From positions 1 through 64,000 of the forward strand of contig CACWNY010000004.1 of the NCBI GenBank assembly GCA_902762375.1: DNA of 64,000 bases, given 5' to 3'. Positions 29,226-37,351 of this stretch are shown one piece after another (positions within the stretch are counted from its first letter, which is position 1; each line of letters starts with the position of its first letter). Under the pieces are notes generated by a model, which saw nothing but the letters and a program-made list of their open reading frames with translations, was not told the origin of the DNA and ran no database searches. Made by a program: the position numbers and the translations under genes. The DNA comes from an uncultured Ruminococcus sp. (GTDB lineage: Bacteria; Bacillota; Clostridia; Oscillospirales; Acutalibacteraceae).

Positions 29226-30429
29226 GATTAACGAAAATTTTTTGAAGTTAGAGAAGAATTATTTATTTATCAATATAGCAAAGAAAATCAATGCGTATAT
29301 CAGCGAAAATCCCGATAAAAAAGATAATATTATCAGAATGGGGATAGGCGATGTTACATTACCGATAGCACCGTGTGTCGTTGAGGCGGTCAAAAAAGGT
29401 GCAGAGGAAATGGGTGTCAAAGAAACATTCAAAGGCTATGAGGATAGCGGAACAGGTTACGATTTTCTCAAAGAAGCAGTAGCAAATTATTACAAGAGTT
29501 TTGGTGCAGATGTCAAAGCAAGTGAGATAAGAATTAGTGACGGTGCAAAGTCTGACTGTGGTAATATTGTGGATATTTTCAGCGATGATAATGTGGTGCT
29601 TATCACAGACCCCGCATATCCCGTGTATGTAGATTCTAACCTGATGAACGGCAGAAAGGTTATCTATGCAGATTGTACAGAAGAGAACGGTTTTTGTGCC
29701 GTACCTGATTACAGTGTCAATGCAGATTTGATTTACCTTTGTTCGCCGAACAACCCGACAGGTTCAGCATTCAACAGAGAACAGCTCAAAGCGTGGATTG
29801 ACTATGCGACAGAGAAAAAAGCGATTATCATTTATGACGCAGCTTATGAGGCATTCATTACAGAAGATAATATTCCGAGAAGCATTTTTGAAATTGACGG
29901 GGCAAGAAAATGTGCTATTGAAATTTGCTCACTTTCCAAGACCGCAGGATTTACAGGTATGCGTTGCGGATACACGGTAATTCCTGAAGAGTTGGAAGTT
30001 GTGGCAAGTGATGGAACAGTTGTCAGCATTTCGCAGATTTGGGGAAGAAGACAGGGTTCAAAATTCAACGGAGTTTCCTATCCTGTACAGTGCGGTGCGG
30101 CAGCAGTTTTCACCGAAGAGGGACAGCAACAGATTAAAGAGAATATCTGCTATTATCAAGAAAATGCAAAGATTATCGCAGATACACTGGATAAGTTAGG
30201 AATATGGTATACAGGCGGAGTAAATTCCCCGTATATTTGGCTCAAATGCCCGAATGGTATGAGTTCATGGGAATTTTTTGATTACTTGCTTAAAGAGGCG
30301 AATGTAGTAGGAACTCCAGGTGAGGGATTTGGCAAAAACGGAAAGGGCTTTTTCCGTCTGACATCTTTTGGCGACAGAGAAAAAACAAAAATTGCTATGC
30401 AGAGAATAGAAAAACTCCTTGCAAAATAA
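29218..30429 (+). CDS. dapL: LL-diaminopimelate aminotransferase
   Basis: A 403-residue fold-type I PLP enzyme converting tetrahydrodipicolinate to LL-diaminopimelate in one step. Family motifs: GIGDVTLPI, GYEDSGTGYDFLKEAVANYY, DGAKSDCGNI, YLCSPNNPTGSAF, and the PLP lysine in CSLSKTAGFTGMRCGY. AAAGGAG lies 8 bases before the ATG. Its product is the substrate of the DapF domain encoded 3 kb upstream, so this region carries the last steps to meso-diaminopimelate. Confidence 0.96.
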   Translation: MPKINENFLKLEKNYLFINIAKKINAYISENPDKKDNIIRMGIGDVTLPIAPCVVEAVKKGAEEMGVKETFKGYEDSGTGYDFLKEAVANYYKSFGADVKASEIRISDGAKSDCGNIVDIFSDDNVVLITDPAYPVYVDSNLMNGRKVIYADCTEENGFCAVPDYSVNADLIYLCSPNNPTGSAFNREQLKAWIDYATEKKAIIIYDAAYEAFITEDNIPRSIFEIDGARKCAIEICSLSKTAGFTGMRCGYTVIPEELEVVASDGTVVSISQIWGRRQGSKFNGVSYPVQCGAAAVFTEEGQQQIKENICYYQENAKIIADTLDKLGIWYTGGVNSPYIWLKCPNGMSSWEFFDYLLKEANVVGTPGEGFGKNGKGFFRLTSFGDREKTKIAMQRIEKLLAK

Positions 30430-30443
30430 GAAAGGAATACCAT

Positions 30444-31457
30444 ATGAAAATTTTACTGACAGGCGGAGCAGGATATATAGGCAGTCACACTTGCGTGGAG
30501 ATTGTGCAGGCAGGACATGACGCAGTAATAGCGGACGATTTATCCAACAGTAAACCTGCTGTGCTGGAAAGACTGAAAGAACTCACGGGTAAAGAAATTC
30601 CATTTTATCAGATAGATGTAGCCGACAAAGAAAAAGTTGATGAGATGTTTGCCAAAGAACATTTTGACGCAGTTATTCATTTTGCAGGCTATAAGGCAGT
30701 AGGGGAGTCTGTAGCGAAACCGCTGATGTACTACCGCAACAATATTGACACAGCCCTTACGCTTTTGGAAGTCATGGAAAAATACAATGTCAACAATTTT
30801 GTATTCAGTTCATCAGCGACAGTCTACGGTATACCCGAAACTGTACCGCTTGTAGAGGGAATGAAAACAGGTTGTACCAATCCTTACGGTTGGACGAAAC
30901 TCATGATAGAACAAATTCTCACAGATGCAAGTGTAGCCAACAAAAATCTTTCAGTGGTACTGTTGAGATATTTCAATCCCATAGGAGCTCACCCGAGTGG
31001 AAGAATTGGTGAAGACCCTAACGGTATTCCCAACAACCTTTTGCCTTATATTACACAGGTAGCGATTGGTAAATTACCACAGTTGGGCGTATTTGGTAAC
31101 GACTATCCTACACATGACGGAACGGGAGTTCGTGACTATATTCATGTGGTAGATTTAGCGAAAGGTCATGTCAAAGCGATAGAGTATGCTGACGAACACA
31201 AAGGAACGGAAGTTTTCAATCTGGGAACGGGAACAGGGTATAGTGTTCTGGATATTGTTGGTGCATTCGAAAAAGCCAATAATCTGAAAATTCCTTATGT
31301 GATAAAACCCAGACGCAGTGGAGATGTAGCGGAAATGTATGCTGACCCTAAAAAAGCAAAAGAAGTTTTGCATTGGGTAGCGGAGAAAAATCTGGTAGAT
31401 ATGTGTCAGGATTCGTGGAGATGGCAGTCCAACAATCCAAAAGGTTACGATAAATAA
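30444..31457 (+). CDS. galE: UDP-glucose 4-epimerase
   Basis: A 337-residue short-chain-dehydrogenase-type epimerase that interconverts UDP-glucose and UDP-galactose with bound NAD+. Motifs: TGGAGYIGSHT at the N-terminus, the catalytic YGWTK with the preceding SSSATVYG, and the C-terminal RRSGDVAEMYADPKKA. AAAGGAA precedes the ATG. It starts 14 bases after dapL and stops 7 bases before cas6, suggesting co-transcription of dapL, galE and cas6. Confidence 0.96.
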   Translation: MKILLTGGAGYIGSHTCVEIVQAGHDAVIADDLSNSKPAVLERLKELTGKEIPFYQIDVADKEKVDEMFAKEHFDAVIHFAGYKAVGESVAKPLMYYRNNIDTALTLLEVMEKYNVNNFVFSSSATVYGIPETVPLVEGMKTGCTNPYGWTKLMIEQILTDASVANKNLSVVLLRYFNPIGAHPSGRIGEDPNGIPNNLLPYITQVAIGKLPQLGVFGNDYPTHDGTGVRDYIHVVDLAKGHVKAIEYADEHKGTEVFNLGTGTGYSVLDIVGAFEKANNLKIPYVIKPRRSGDVAEMYADPKKAKEVLHWVAEKNLVDMCQDSWRWQSNNPKGYDK

Positions 31458-31464
31458 ACAGATT

Positions 31465-32181
31465 ATGCAGATTACCTTAAAGATTCGCAAAGACGGAATA
31501 TTAGAATTTCCACTGAATTACAATTATCAGCTACAAAGTGCCATATATCATCTTTTGGCACACGAAAAAGATTATGCAGAATTTTTGCATGATTACGGGT
31601 ACGGACAAGACAAAACATTTAGAATGTTCACATTCGGCACACCGAAAGGACAGTATGAAATTGTCAATAAGAAAATCTGTTTTCATGAGGGATTTACCTG
31701 GCAAATCCGCAGTGTTTCGCAGAAATTTTGTGAGATTATCCAAAATGCTATCACACAAAGGGAAACAATAAAACTGTTTGATTATGTGTGCGATATTCAA
31801 GAAATGACGGTTACTTCAGAAAATATCCCATCTACATCGGTAATCATCAGAAGTCATTCGCCCATTGTGGTAAAAAATACCACTCAAAATGAAAAGACCA
31901 TCTATTATTCACCGACAGACAGGGAGTTTTATTCTCTTATACAGACCAATTTTCATCATAAATATATGGCTTATTACGGCAAGCCATCGCTTACGGATAT
32001 AGCCTTGCTTCCTCTGGGGAATGTCAGAAAAGTGGTGACCAGTTATAAAAATACATGGATTACCGCTTATCACGGACAGTTTGAATTACATGGCAGTCTG
32101 TCAGCACTGAATTTTCTTTACGATACAGGGCTTGGCGTCAAGAATGCTCAGGGATTTGGTATGTTTGAGATTAATGCGTAG
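31465..32181 (+). CDS. cas6: CRISPR pre-crRNA endoribonuclease Cas6
   Basis: A 238-residue RAMP protein. The C-terminal glycine-rich loop reads GLGVKNAQGFGMFEI, the Cas6 hallmark, and the N-terminal ferredoxin-like fold (MQITLKIRKDGILEFPLNYNYQLQSAIYHLL) has a histidine in helix 1 that could serve in catalysis. It should cut within the 30-base repeats of the array that begins 206 bases downstream, leaving an ATTGATTC 5' handle. It starts 7 bases after galE without a good ribosome site. No cas1, cas2, Cascade, cas10 or csm/cmr gene is in the window. Confidence 0.9.
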   Translation: MQITLKIRKDGILEFPLNYNYQLQSAIYHLLAHEKDYAEFLHDYGYGQDKTFRMFTFGTPKGQYEIVNKKICFHEGFTWQIRSVSQKFCEIIQNAITQRETIKLFDYVCDIQEMTVTSENIPSTSVIIRSHSPIVVKNTTQNEKTIYYSPTDREFYSLIQTNFHHKYMAYYGKPSLTDIALLPLGNVRKVVTSYKNTWITAYHGQFELHGSLSALNFLYDTGLGVKNAQGFGMFEINA

Positions 32182-32200
32182 TTCGTAATGCGTAATTCGT

Positions 32201-32300
32201 AATTTTTCTGTCGACCTTTGTGCCTTTTTTGAAAATACACGAAAAACTCGCTATATAGGGCTTTTTGCCTTTTTGTCAAAAAGAGGTCGACAGAAATTTT
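32201..32300. repeat. 100-bp inverted-repeat hairpin between cas6 and the CRISPR array
   Basis: AATTTTTCTGTCGACC at the left is inverted as GGTCGACAGAAATTTT at the right, enclosing T-rich GCCTTTTT units. It may terminate the cas6 transcript or be a small MITE; it separates cas6 from the array promoter. Confidence 0.6.
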
Positions 32301-32333
32301 ACCTTATTTTTTATCATTTTTTTGAATTTTTAT

Positions 32334-32362
32334 TTGACTTTTTCTGTATATCGTGATACAAT
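32334..32362 (+). promoter_or_regulatory. CRISPR array promoter in the leader
   Basis: TTGACT, a 17-base spacer and TACAAT, 26 bases before the first repeat, in an AT-rich leader. This fixes array transcription as left to right. Confidence 0.75.
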
Positions 32363-32387
32363 TCAAACATGACCACATCATGTTGGT

Positions 32388-33078
32388 CTTTTTACCTTAC
32401 CATTACGGAATTGATTCACTCAAGTAAGCCCCACTCAAGTCAGCCCCACTCAACTTTTTACCTTACCATTACGGAATTGATTCCCGCAAAGCAGAGCAGT
32501 ACATCTATTTACCTCAAGTCTTTTTACCTTACCATTACGGAATTGATTCATTTACGCACTTTCTTATCTATCTCTTCCTCCGTCTTTTTACCTTACCATT
32601 ACGGAATTGATTCCCTCCTGCTTTTCTTCTTTTTCTGCCGTATTATAATTCTTTTTACCTTACCATTACGGAATTGATTCATACACATCTCCGCTGTTAT
32701 CGTTGCATAAACGAACACTTTTTACCTTACCATTACGGAATTGATTCCAATTTGGATTACATCTTTTCGTATAATACAACTGTCCTTTTTACCTTACCAT
32801 TACGGAATTGATTCGCTTGATTCCAATTTCTTTAAATTTCTTTCGATTTCTTTTTACCTTACCATTACGGAATTGATTCCATATAAATATCACCTTTTTT
32901 AAATATTTTTTATTCACTTTTTACCTTACCATTACGGAATTGATTCTCAACAACTTTTGTACTCGTTTTTTTTCGTCGGACGCTTTTTACCTTACCATTA
33001 CGGAATTGATACATTGTTCCTGTTGTTTTCATGATATACATCTCCTTACTTTTTACCTTACCATTACGGAATTGATAC
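32388..33078 (+). CRISPR. CRISPR array: 11 repeats of 30 bp, 10 spacers of 34-37 bp
   Basis: Repeats start CTTTTTACCTTACC and end ATTACGGAATTGATTC, at 32388, 32454, 32520, 32584, 32651, 32718, 32785, 32850, 32917, 32983 and 33049. The first nine are identical; the last two end GATAC, marking the right side as the old, leader-distal end. The ATTGATTC tail resembles the ATTGAAAC handle of Cas6-processed type I-B/III repeats. The promoter and cas6 lie to the left. Spacers are pyrimidine-rich on the transcribed strand. The period near 66 keeps a long spurious reading frame open. Confidence 0.98.
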
Positions 33079-33185
33079 TCATCAGATTTCAGAATTGCGA
33101 TTGTAATAAGTATCTTGTCAACAGTAACATTTTTTAAGGAAAAGTGAACGGGATTAAAAAAGGCGGTAGTTTTTTGTTATCAAAG

Positions 33186-33228
33186 AAAAACGGCAGATTG
33201 TATTTGAAAAAATACAATCTGCCGTTTT
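33186..33228 (+). terminator. large hairpin after the CRISPR array
   Basis: AAAAACGGCAGATTGTATTT pairs with AAATACAATCTGCCGTTTT. A related hairpin with a different, compensated stem lies at 58413. Both follow GTTATCAAAG and precede TAGCCGTAT. Confidence 0.75.
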
Positions 33229-33276
33229 CCAGTAGCCGTATATAGAGAGAAAACAAATGGGGGAGTGTGTCAGAAA

Positions 33277-33318
33277 AATTTCTACCTGAGCGGTTGAAAT
33301 TATTTCCTGAAAGAGAAT
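33277..33318 (+). repeat. fragment of the dispersed repeat (terminal arms only)
   Basis: TTTCTACCTGAGCGGTTGAAAT followed directly by TTATTTCCTGAAAG, i.e. the two end regions of the repeat joined with the hairpin core deleted. Confidence 0.6.
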
Positions 33319-33350
33319 AAAAAATGGAGTAGCGTAAAACTACTCCATTT
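33316..33350 (-). terminator. terminator of tRNA-Leu(UAA)
   Basis: On the minus strand AAATGGAGTAG / CTACTCCATTT is followed by TTTATTC, immediately downstream of the tRNA CCA. Confidence 0.85.
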
Positions 33351-33437
33351 TGGTGCTGGTGACCGGACTTGAACCGGTACGATATTGCTATCGAGGGATT
33401 TTAAGTCCCTTGCGTCTGCCTATTCCGCCACACCAGC
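33351..33437 (-). tRNA. tRNA-Leu (anticodon UAA)
   Basis: A class II tRNA: acceptor GCTGGTG / CACCAGC, D-arm AATAGGCAGACGC, anticodon stem AGGGA with loop CTTAAAA (anticodon TAA), long variable arm CGATAGCAATATCG, T-loop GGTTCAAGTCC, discriminator A and encoded CCA. It has its own promoter and terminator. Confidence 0.97.
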
Positions 33438-33463
33438 AGAACTGCTATCCAGACAGCGTATCT

Positions 33464-33492
33464 ATAATAACACAGATACGCTGTCTTGTCAA
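33464..33492 (-). promoter_or_regulatory. promoter of tRNA-Leu(UAA) within a palindrome
   Basis: On the minus strand TTGACA, a 17-base spacer and TATTAT lie 26 bases before the tRNA. The spacer and downstream bases form an inverted repeat, AGACAGCGTATCT / AGATACGCTGTCT, so the same segment can fold as a hairpin ending the upstream lipoprotein transcript. Confidence 0.7.
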
Positions 33493-33519
33493 GACCTGTA
33501 AAGCATTTTTTTTGATAAT

Positions 33520-34278
33520 TTATTCGTCATCATAGCCGATGTAGGCATTAATATCAAAGAGTTCGGTCTTATCCAAAGAAGAATTTCCGTCTTTGTCGAC
33601 ACTTACTGTCAGAATGCAGTTATCTACAGAGCCGTTGTTATCCTGTTGGGCAAAGACTTTATAGATAGTTTTGTCATTATACTGACTGCCGAGTAAAGTC
33701 AGTAAAGTATATTCTTTTTTGGAATTTTTTAAAGCACTTTTTATGACCGTTTTCACATCGTCATCGAAACTGCCATCTCTTTCAGCAGTGACATCTTTGA
33801 AAATACCCAGATTGTCATCATCTTTTTTATCGAGTGTATGGATATTGCCCAGTTCGATAGTATTGACGGATAACAGACTGTCATCACCATCAGCATCTTC
33901 ATAGATGGTAACGATATCCCATGATTTTTGTGGGATATCGCCTTTTGTCGTACCCTGACACAGATAGGCAAAATTTACACCCCAGACCACTTGTTGCGAG
34001 ATGACCGCCAAAGGAGAAAGGGTTTTTTCGGTATAATCTTTTGTACCTTTTTCAAATGTTTTGAACTGTGATTTAGTTAATTGGGATTGTACTCTTTCCG
34101 AAACAATAAATCCACCGCTGATGGTAGCATTTTCATCGGGCGTATAGGGAGCGTCTGTGGGTTTTTGGGTAGAAACGGTAGCGTTCTGTGTATCGGAAGA
34201 CGGCATAGACGAACAGCCCGAAACAGCACACGCTGAAAGCAAAATTCCGATACATAACAACACAACAGTTTTTTTCAA
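33520..34278 (-). CDS. lipoprotein of unknown function
   Basis: A 252-residue exported protein with a lipoprotein signal (lipobox VSGC near residue 21), a Ser/Thr/Pro linker, then a mixed alpha/beta domain with no motif I recognise. It starts at TTG with a strong GGAGG 7 bases upstream. It lies 14 bases after htpG on the same strand and is probably co-transcribed with it. Confidence 0.75.
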   Translation of the reverse strand: MKKTVVLLCIGILLSACAVSGCSSMPSSDTQNATVSTQKPTDAPYTPDENATISGGFIVSERVQSQLTKSQFKTFEKGTKDYTEKTLSPLAVISQQVVWGVNFAYLCQGTTKGDIPQKSWDIVTIYEDADGDDSLLSVNTIELGNIHTLDKKDDDNLGIFKDVTAERDGSFDDDVKTVIKSALKNSKKEYTLLTLLGSQYNDKTIYKVFAQQDNNGSVDNCILTVSVDKDGNSSLDKTELFDINAYIGYDDE

Positions 34279-34292
34279 GATATTTCCTCCAA

Positions 34293-36179
34293 TCAGAATA
34301 GTTCACATACCATATCACAATATTCTACGGGATTATCCAAAGTCAGTCCTGCAATGAGCAATGCCTGAGCATATAAAATTTTTGCCAGTTTTTCAGCTTT
34401 GGACTTATTATCATTGTCGTAAGCCTCTTTGAGTGTCTGGAAAGCGGAATGTTGTGCGTTGAGTTCCAATACTTTGTCGGCTTTCGGTTTGGGGTCATCG
34501 CCGGGCATCTGGGCAAAATATTTTTCCATTTCGATAGATACTGCACCATCGGAGGATAAATAGACAGGGTGGGATTTTAAATTTTTTGAGATAACGGCTT
34601 TGGTAATTTTGTCACCAAGAGTTTCTTTGATGAAAGCAAGAATGTCTTTATTTTCCTCTGCCTGCTGTTCGGTCTTTTGCTTTTCCTCATCAGACTGTAA
34701 TTCTGCCATATCTGACGCTATGGAAAGAATGGTCTTTTCCTGATAGGTCATCAGTGTCTTTGCGACAAATTCATCAATTTCATCGGTGAAATACAGAAAT
34801 TCATACCCTTTTTCCTTACAAAGTTCTGTCTGAGGGAGAGCCTTTATTTTTTCGTCCGTGTCACCACAAGCGTAGTAGATGTATTTCTGACTTTCGGGCA
34901 TACGGGAAACATAATCTGCCAGAGTGGTATACCCGTCAACTTTGGAACTTTTGAATACCAGCAAATCCTGTAAAGCGTCTTTGTTCATGCCATAAGAAGA
35001 AGCAATACCGTATTTGATTTGCAGACCAAAGGCTTTCCAAAAAGTTTCATATTTGTCGGGAGAATTTTTAAGGAGCTTAGTCAATTCGGACTTGATTTTC
35101 TTTTCGATGTTTTTAGCAATGATTTTGAGTTGTCTGTCGTGCTGGAGGAGTTCTCTGGAAATATTGAGGGACAAGTCCTGTGAATCGACAACGCCTTTGA
35201 CAAAACGGAAATAATCGGGAATAAGCTGTTCGCACTTATCCATAATCATAACACCGTTGGAATAAAGCTGTAACCCTTTTTCCGCCTCTTTGGTGTAGTA
35301 GCCGTAAGGAATGACGGACGGAATAAACATCAGTGCCTTATACGAAATTGTACCGTCTGTACTGACATTGATAGTCACTAAGGGGTCAGTCATATCCATG
35401 AATTTTTCTTTGTAGTAGTTGTTGTATTCTTCCTGTGTGACTTCGTTTTTATTTCTTCTCCAGATAGGCACCATGCTGTTCAATGTTTTGATTTCTTTGA
35501 CGGTTTCGTATTTAGGTTCTTCATCGTCTTTGGCAGTGTTGACAGAGGTTTCTACTTCCATTTTTATGGGATAGCTGATATAGTCGGAATATTTTTTTAC
35601 CAAAGACTGGATTTTATAGGTTTCCAGATACTGGCAGTAGTCTTCATCTTCGCTGTCCTGACGCAGGTGCATGATGATATCTGTGCCATAGGAACTTTTT
35701 TCCGTTTCTTCTATGGTGTAGCCGTCAGCACCTTGTGATTTCCACATATAAGCCTTGTCGCTGTTATATTTTCTGGAAATGACCGTCACTTCGTCAGATA
35801 CCATGAACGCAGAATAAAATCCTACACCGAACTGACCAATAATGTCTGTCTTTTCATTTTCAGACAGTTCTTTCTTGAATTGAAAACTACCGCTTTGGGC
35901 GATTGTACCAAGATTATTTTCCAGTTCTTCATAAGACATACCAACACCGTTATCGGAAACAGTCAGGGTACGGTTATCTTTATCGGGAGTAATCTGAATG
36001 TAGAGTTCGGGTAATTTTTCCATTGTTTCGTCTGTCAGGGAGATAAAGTGCAGTTTATCGAGAGCGTCACTGGCATTGGAAATTATCTCCCTTAAAAAAA
36101 TTTCCTTATGGGTATAGATGGAATTAATCATCAAATCCATTAATCTTTGCGATTCCGCTTTAAAACTTTTCTTTTCCAT
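34293..36179 (-). CDS. htpG: molecular chaperone HtpG (Hsp90)
   Basis: A 628-residue Hsp90. The ATPase domain shows SNASDALDKLHF, DNGVGMS and GQFGVGFYSAFMV, and the middle domain NISRELLQ. The start chosen has AGGAGG 9 bases upstream. It refolds or matures client proteins with ATP. On the same strand, a CIRCE-controlled cyclophilin lies upstream with only a repeat between, so HrcA may also control htpG if transcription reads through. Confidence 0.96.
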   Translation of the reverse strand: MEKKSFKAESQRLMDLMINSIYTHKEIFLREIISNASDALDKLHFISLTDETMEKLPELYIQITPDKDNRTLTVSDNGVGMSYEELENNLGTIAQSGSFQFKKELSENEKTDIIGQFGVGFYSAFMVSDEVTVISRKYNSDKAYMWKSQGADGYTIEETEKSSYGTDIIMHLRQDSEDEDYCQYLETYKIQSLVKKYSDYISYPIKMEVETSVNTAKDDEEPKYETVKEIKTLNSMVPIWRRNKNEVTQEEYNNYYKEKFMDMTDPLVTINVSTDGTISYKALMFIPSVIPYGYYTKEAEKGLQLYSNGVMIMDKCEQLIPDYFRFVKGVVDSQDLSLNISRELLQHDRQLKIIAKNIEKKIKSELTKLLKNSPDKYETFWKAFGLQIKYGIASSYGMNKDALQDLLVFKSSKVDGYTTLADYVSRMPESQKYIYYACGDTDEKIKALPQTELCKEKGYEFLYFTDEIDEFVAKTLMTYQEKTILSIASDMAELQSDEEKQKTEQQAEENKDILAFIKETLGDKITKAVISKNLKSHPVYLSSDGAVSIEMEKYFAQMPGDDPKPKADKVLELNAQHSAFQTLKEAYDNDNKSKAEKLAKILYAQALLIAGLTLDNPVEYCDMVCELF

Positions 36180-36199
36180 AATCATTAACCTCCTGTGTT

Positions 36200-36478
36200 A
36201 AAGGGCTACCGCCCTTTAAAATCCTGTGTCAAGGGCTGCCGCCCTTAACAATCCTGCCCACTTTTTTGAAAAAAAGTGGACAAAAAACTTTTAATCTCAC
36301 TTCGTTCGGAATGGTAAACTAAGTGTTGGCGGTGACACTTAAAAGTTTTTGTCGAACTTTTGAGGGCAAGTTCGTGGGGTTCAGGGGCAACGCCCCTGTT
36401 TGTGTTTTTAAGGGCAAAGCCCTTAAACTCCCCGTAAAAATCCAAAATTTGCGTCAGCAGATTTTGGCATTATTTTGT
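36200..36478 (+). repeat. dispersed hairpin repeat, copy 8 (compound)
   Basis: AAAGGGCTACCGCCCTTT, AAGGGCTGCCGCCCTT, a CCAC...GTGG hairpin, TCACTTCGTTCGGAATGG, a GTCGAACTT...AAGTTCG hairpin with altered loop, GGGGCAACGCCCC, AAGGGCAAAGCCCTT and AAAATTTGCGTCAGCAGATTTT. It lies between the cyclophilin and htpG. Confidence 0.85.
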
Positions 36479-36999
36479 TACTGATTAATTTCTGGTTTTG
36501 GATATTCTACCCCCAGCGTATCTACAGTAATTGTTTTCATGACCTGTTTATCAAGAGGGCGGTCATGGAAATCGGTATCACATTCGGCGATAGCGTCCAC
36601 AATATCCATGCCTTCAGTGACTTTACCGAAAGCAGCATAAGCACCGTCAAGATGAGGGGCATTTTTGTGCATGATAAAAAACTGTGACCCTGCGGAATCG
36701 GGCATCATGGAACGAGCCATCGAAAGTACGCCTGCGGTATGTTTCAGAGGGTTGGGAAAACCGTTCTGTGAAAATTCGCCTTTGATGGAATAGCCTGGAT
36801 TACCCGTACCCGTACCGAGCGGACAGCCACCCTGTATCATAAAACCGTAAATCACTCTGTGAAAGGTCAGTCCGTTATAAAATCCGCTGTTGGCAAGGCT
36901 GATAAAATTATTAACGGTATTCGGGGCAATTTCGGGATAAAGTTCCCCTTTGATAATTCCGCCGTTTTCCATTTCTATTGTGAAAACGGGATTACTCAT
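36478..36999 (-). CDS. cytosolic cyclophilin-type peptidyl-prolyl isomerase
   Basis: A 173-residue single-domain cyclophilin: [42 protein letters not shown] (catalytic Arg), [31 protein letters not shown]. It speeds proline isomerisation during folding. AAAGGAG lies 9 bases before the ATG. A CIRCE operator overlaps its promoter, placing it in the HrcA heat-shock regulon. No signal peptide. Confidence 0.95.
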   Translation of the reverse strand: MSNPVFTIEMENGGIIKGELYPEIAPNTVNNFISLANSGFYNGLTFHRVIYGFMIQGGCPLGTGTGNPGYSIKGEFSQNGFPNPLKHTAGVLSMARSMMPDSAGSQFFIMHKNAPHLDGAYAAFGKVTEGMDIVDAIAECDTDFHDRPLDKQVMKTITVDTLGVEYPKPEINQ

Positions 37000-37043
37000 A
37001 ATGACAACACTCCTTTAATTTCTACCTGCTTGTAGCGTTACTT

Positions 37044-37072
37044 ATTATATATCACTTATCCAAAAATTGCAA
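37044..37072 (-). promoter_or_regulatory. promoter of the cyclophilin gene
   Basis: On the minus strand TTGCAA, a 17-base spacer and consensus TATAAT, 45 bases before the start codon. The -35 box overlaps the CIRCE operator. Confidence 0.8.
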
Positions 37073-37096
37073 GCACTCTATCATAGAGAGTGCTAA
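37070..37096 (-). promoter_or_regulatory. CIRCE operator (HrcA site)
   Basis: On the minus strand TTAGCACTC-N9-GAGTGCTTG, matching the CIRCE consensus TTAGCACTC-N9-GAGTGCTAA at all but two positions. It covers the -35 box, so HrcA binding would block transcription until heat shock. Confidence 0.93.
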
Positions 37097-37198
37097 TTTT
37101 TTGTAAATTTTATTCTTATAATTTGTGAATACTTTTCTGTAAATAGCTTTTTTGGGACAGATTGACAAAACTTTTAGATTTGTTTATAATTTACTTAG

Positions 37199-37322
37199 CG
37201 TAAAATTTGGGGAGTTTAAGGGCTTTGCACTTAAAAATCCCATGAGGGGCGTTGCCCCTCAACCCCACGAACTTTTTGAAAAAAGTTCGACAAAAACTTT
37301 TAATTGTCACCGCCATACGATG
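37199..37322 (+). repeat. dispersed hairpin repeat, copy 9
   Basis: Inverted orientation: GGGGAGTTTAAGGGCTTTG, GGGGCGTTGCCCC, the GAACTTTTT...AAAAGTTCG hairpin, AACTTTTAATTGTCACCGCCATA. It lies 30 bases before the dockerin peptidase gene. Confidence 0.85.
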
Positions 37323-37351
37323 GATTACGAATTATTTAAGGGGGATTTTTT

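Noticed and set aside
31465..33078. Reading the dispersed hairpin repeats as further CRISPR arrays
   Set aside because: They have no regular repeat-spacer period; they are single shuffled modules with terminal inverted arms.
32369..33137. Open frames translating as repeated FYLTITELIH units
   Set aside because: They are translations of the CRISPR repeats; a repeat-spacer period near 66 bases keeps the frame open by chance.
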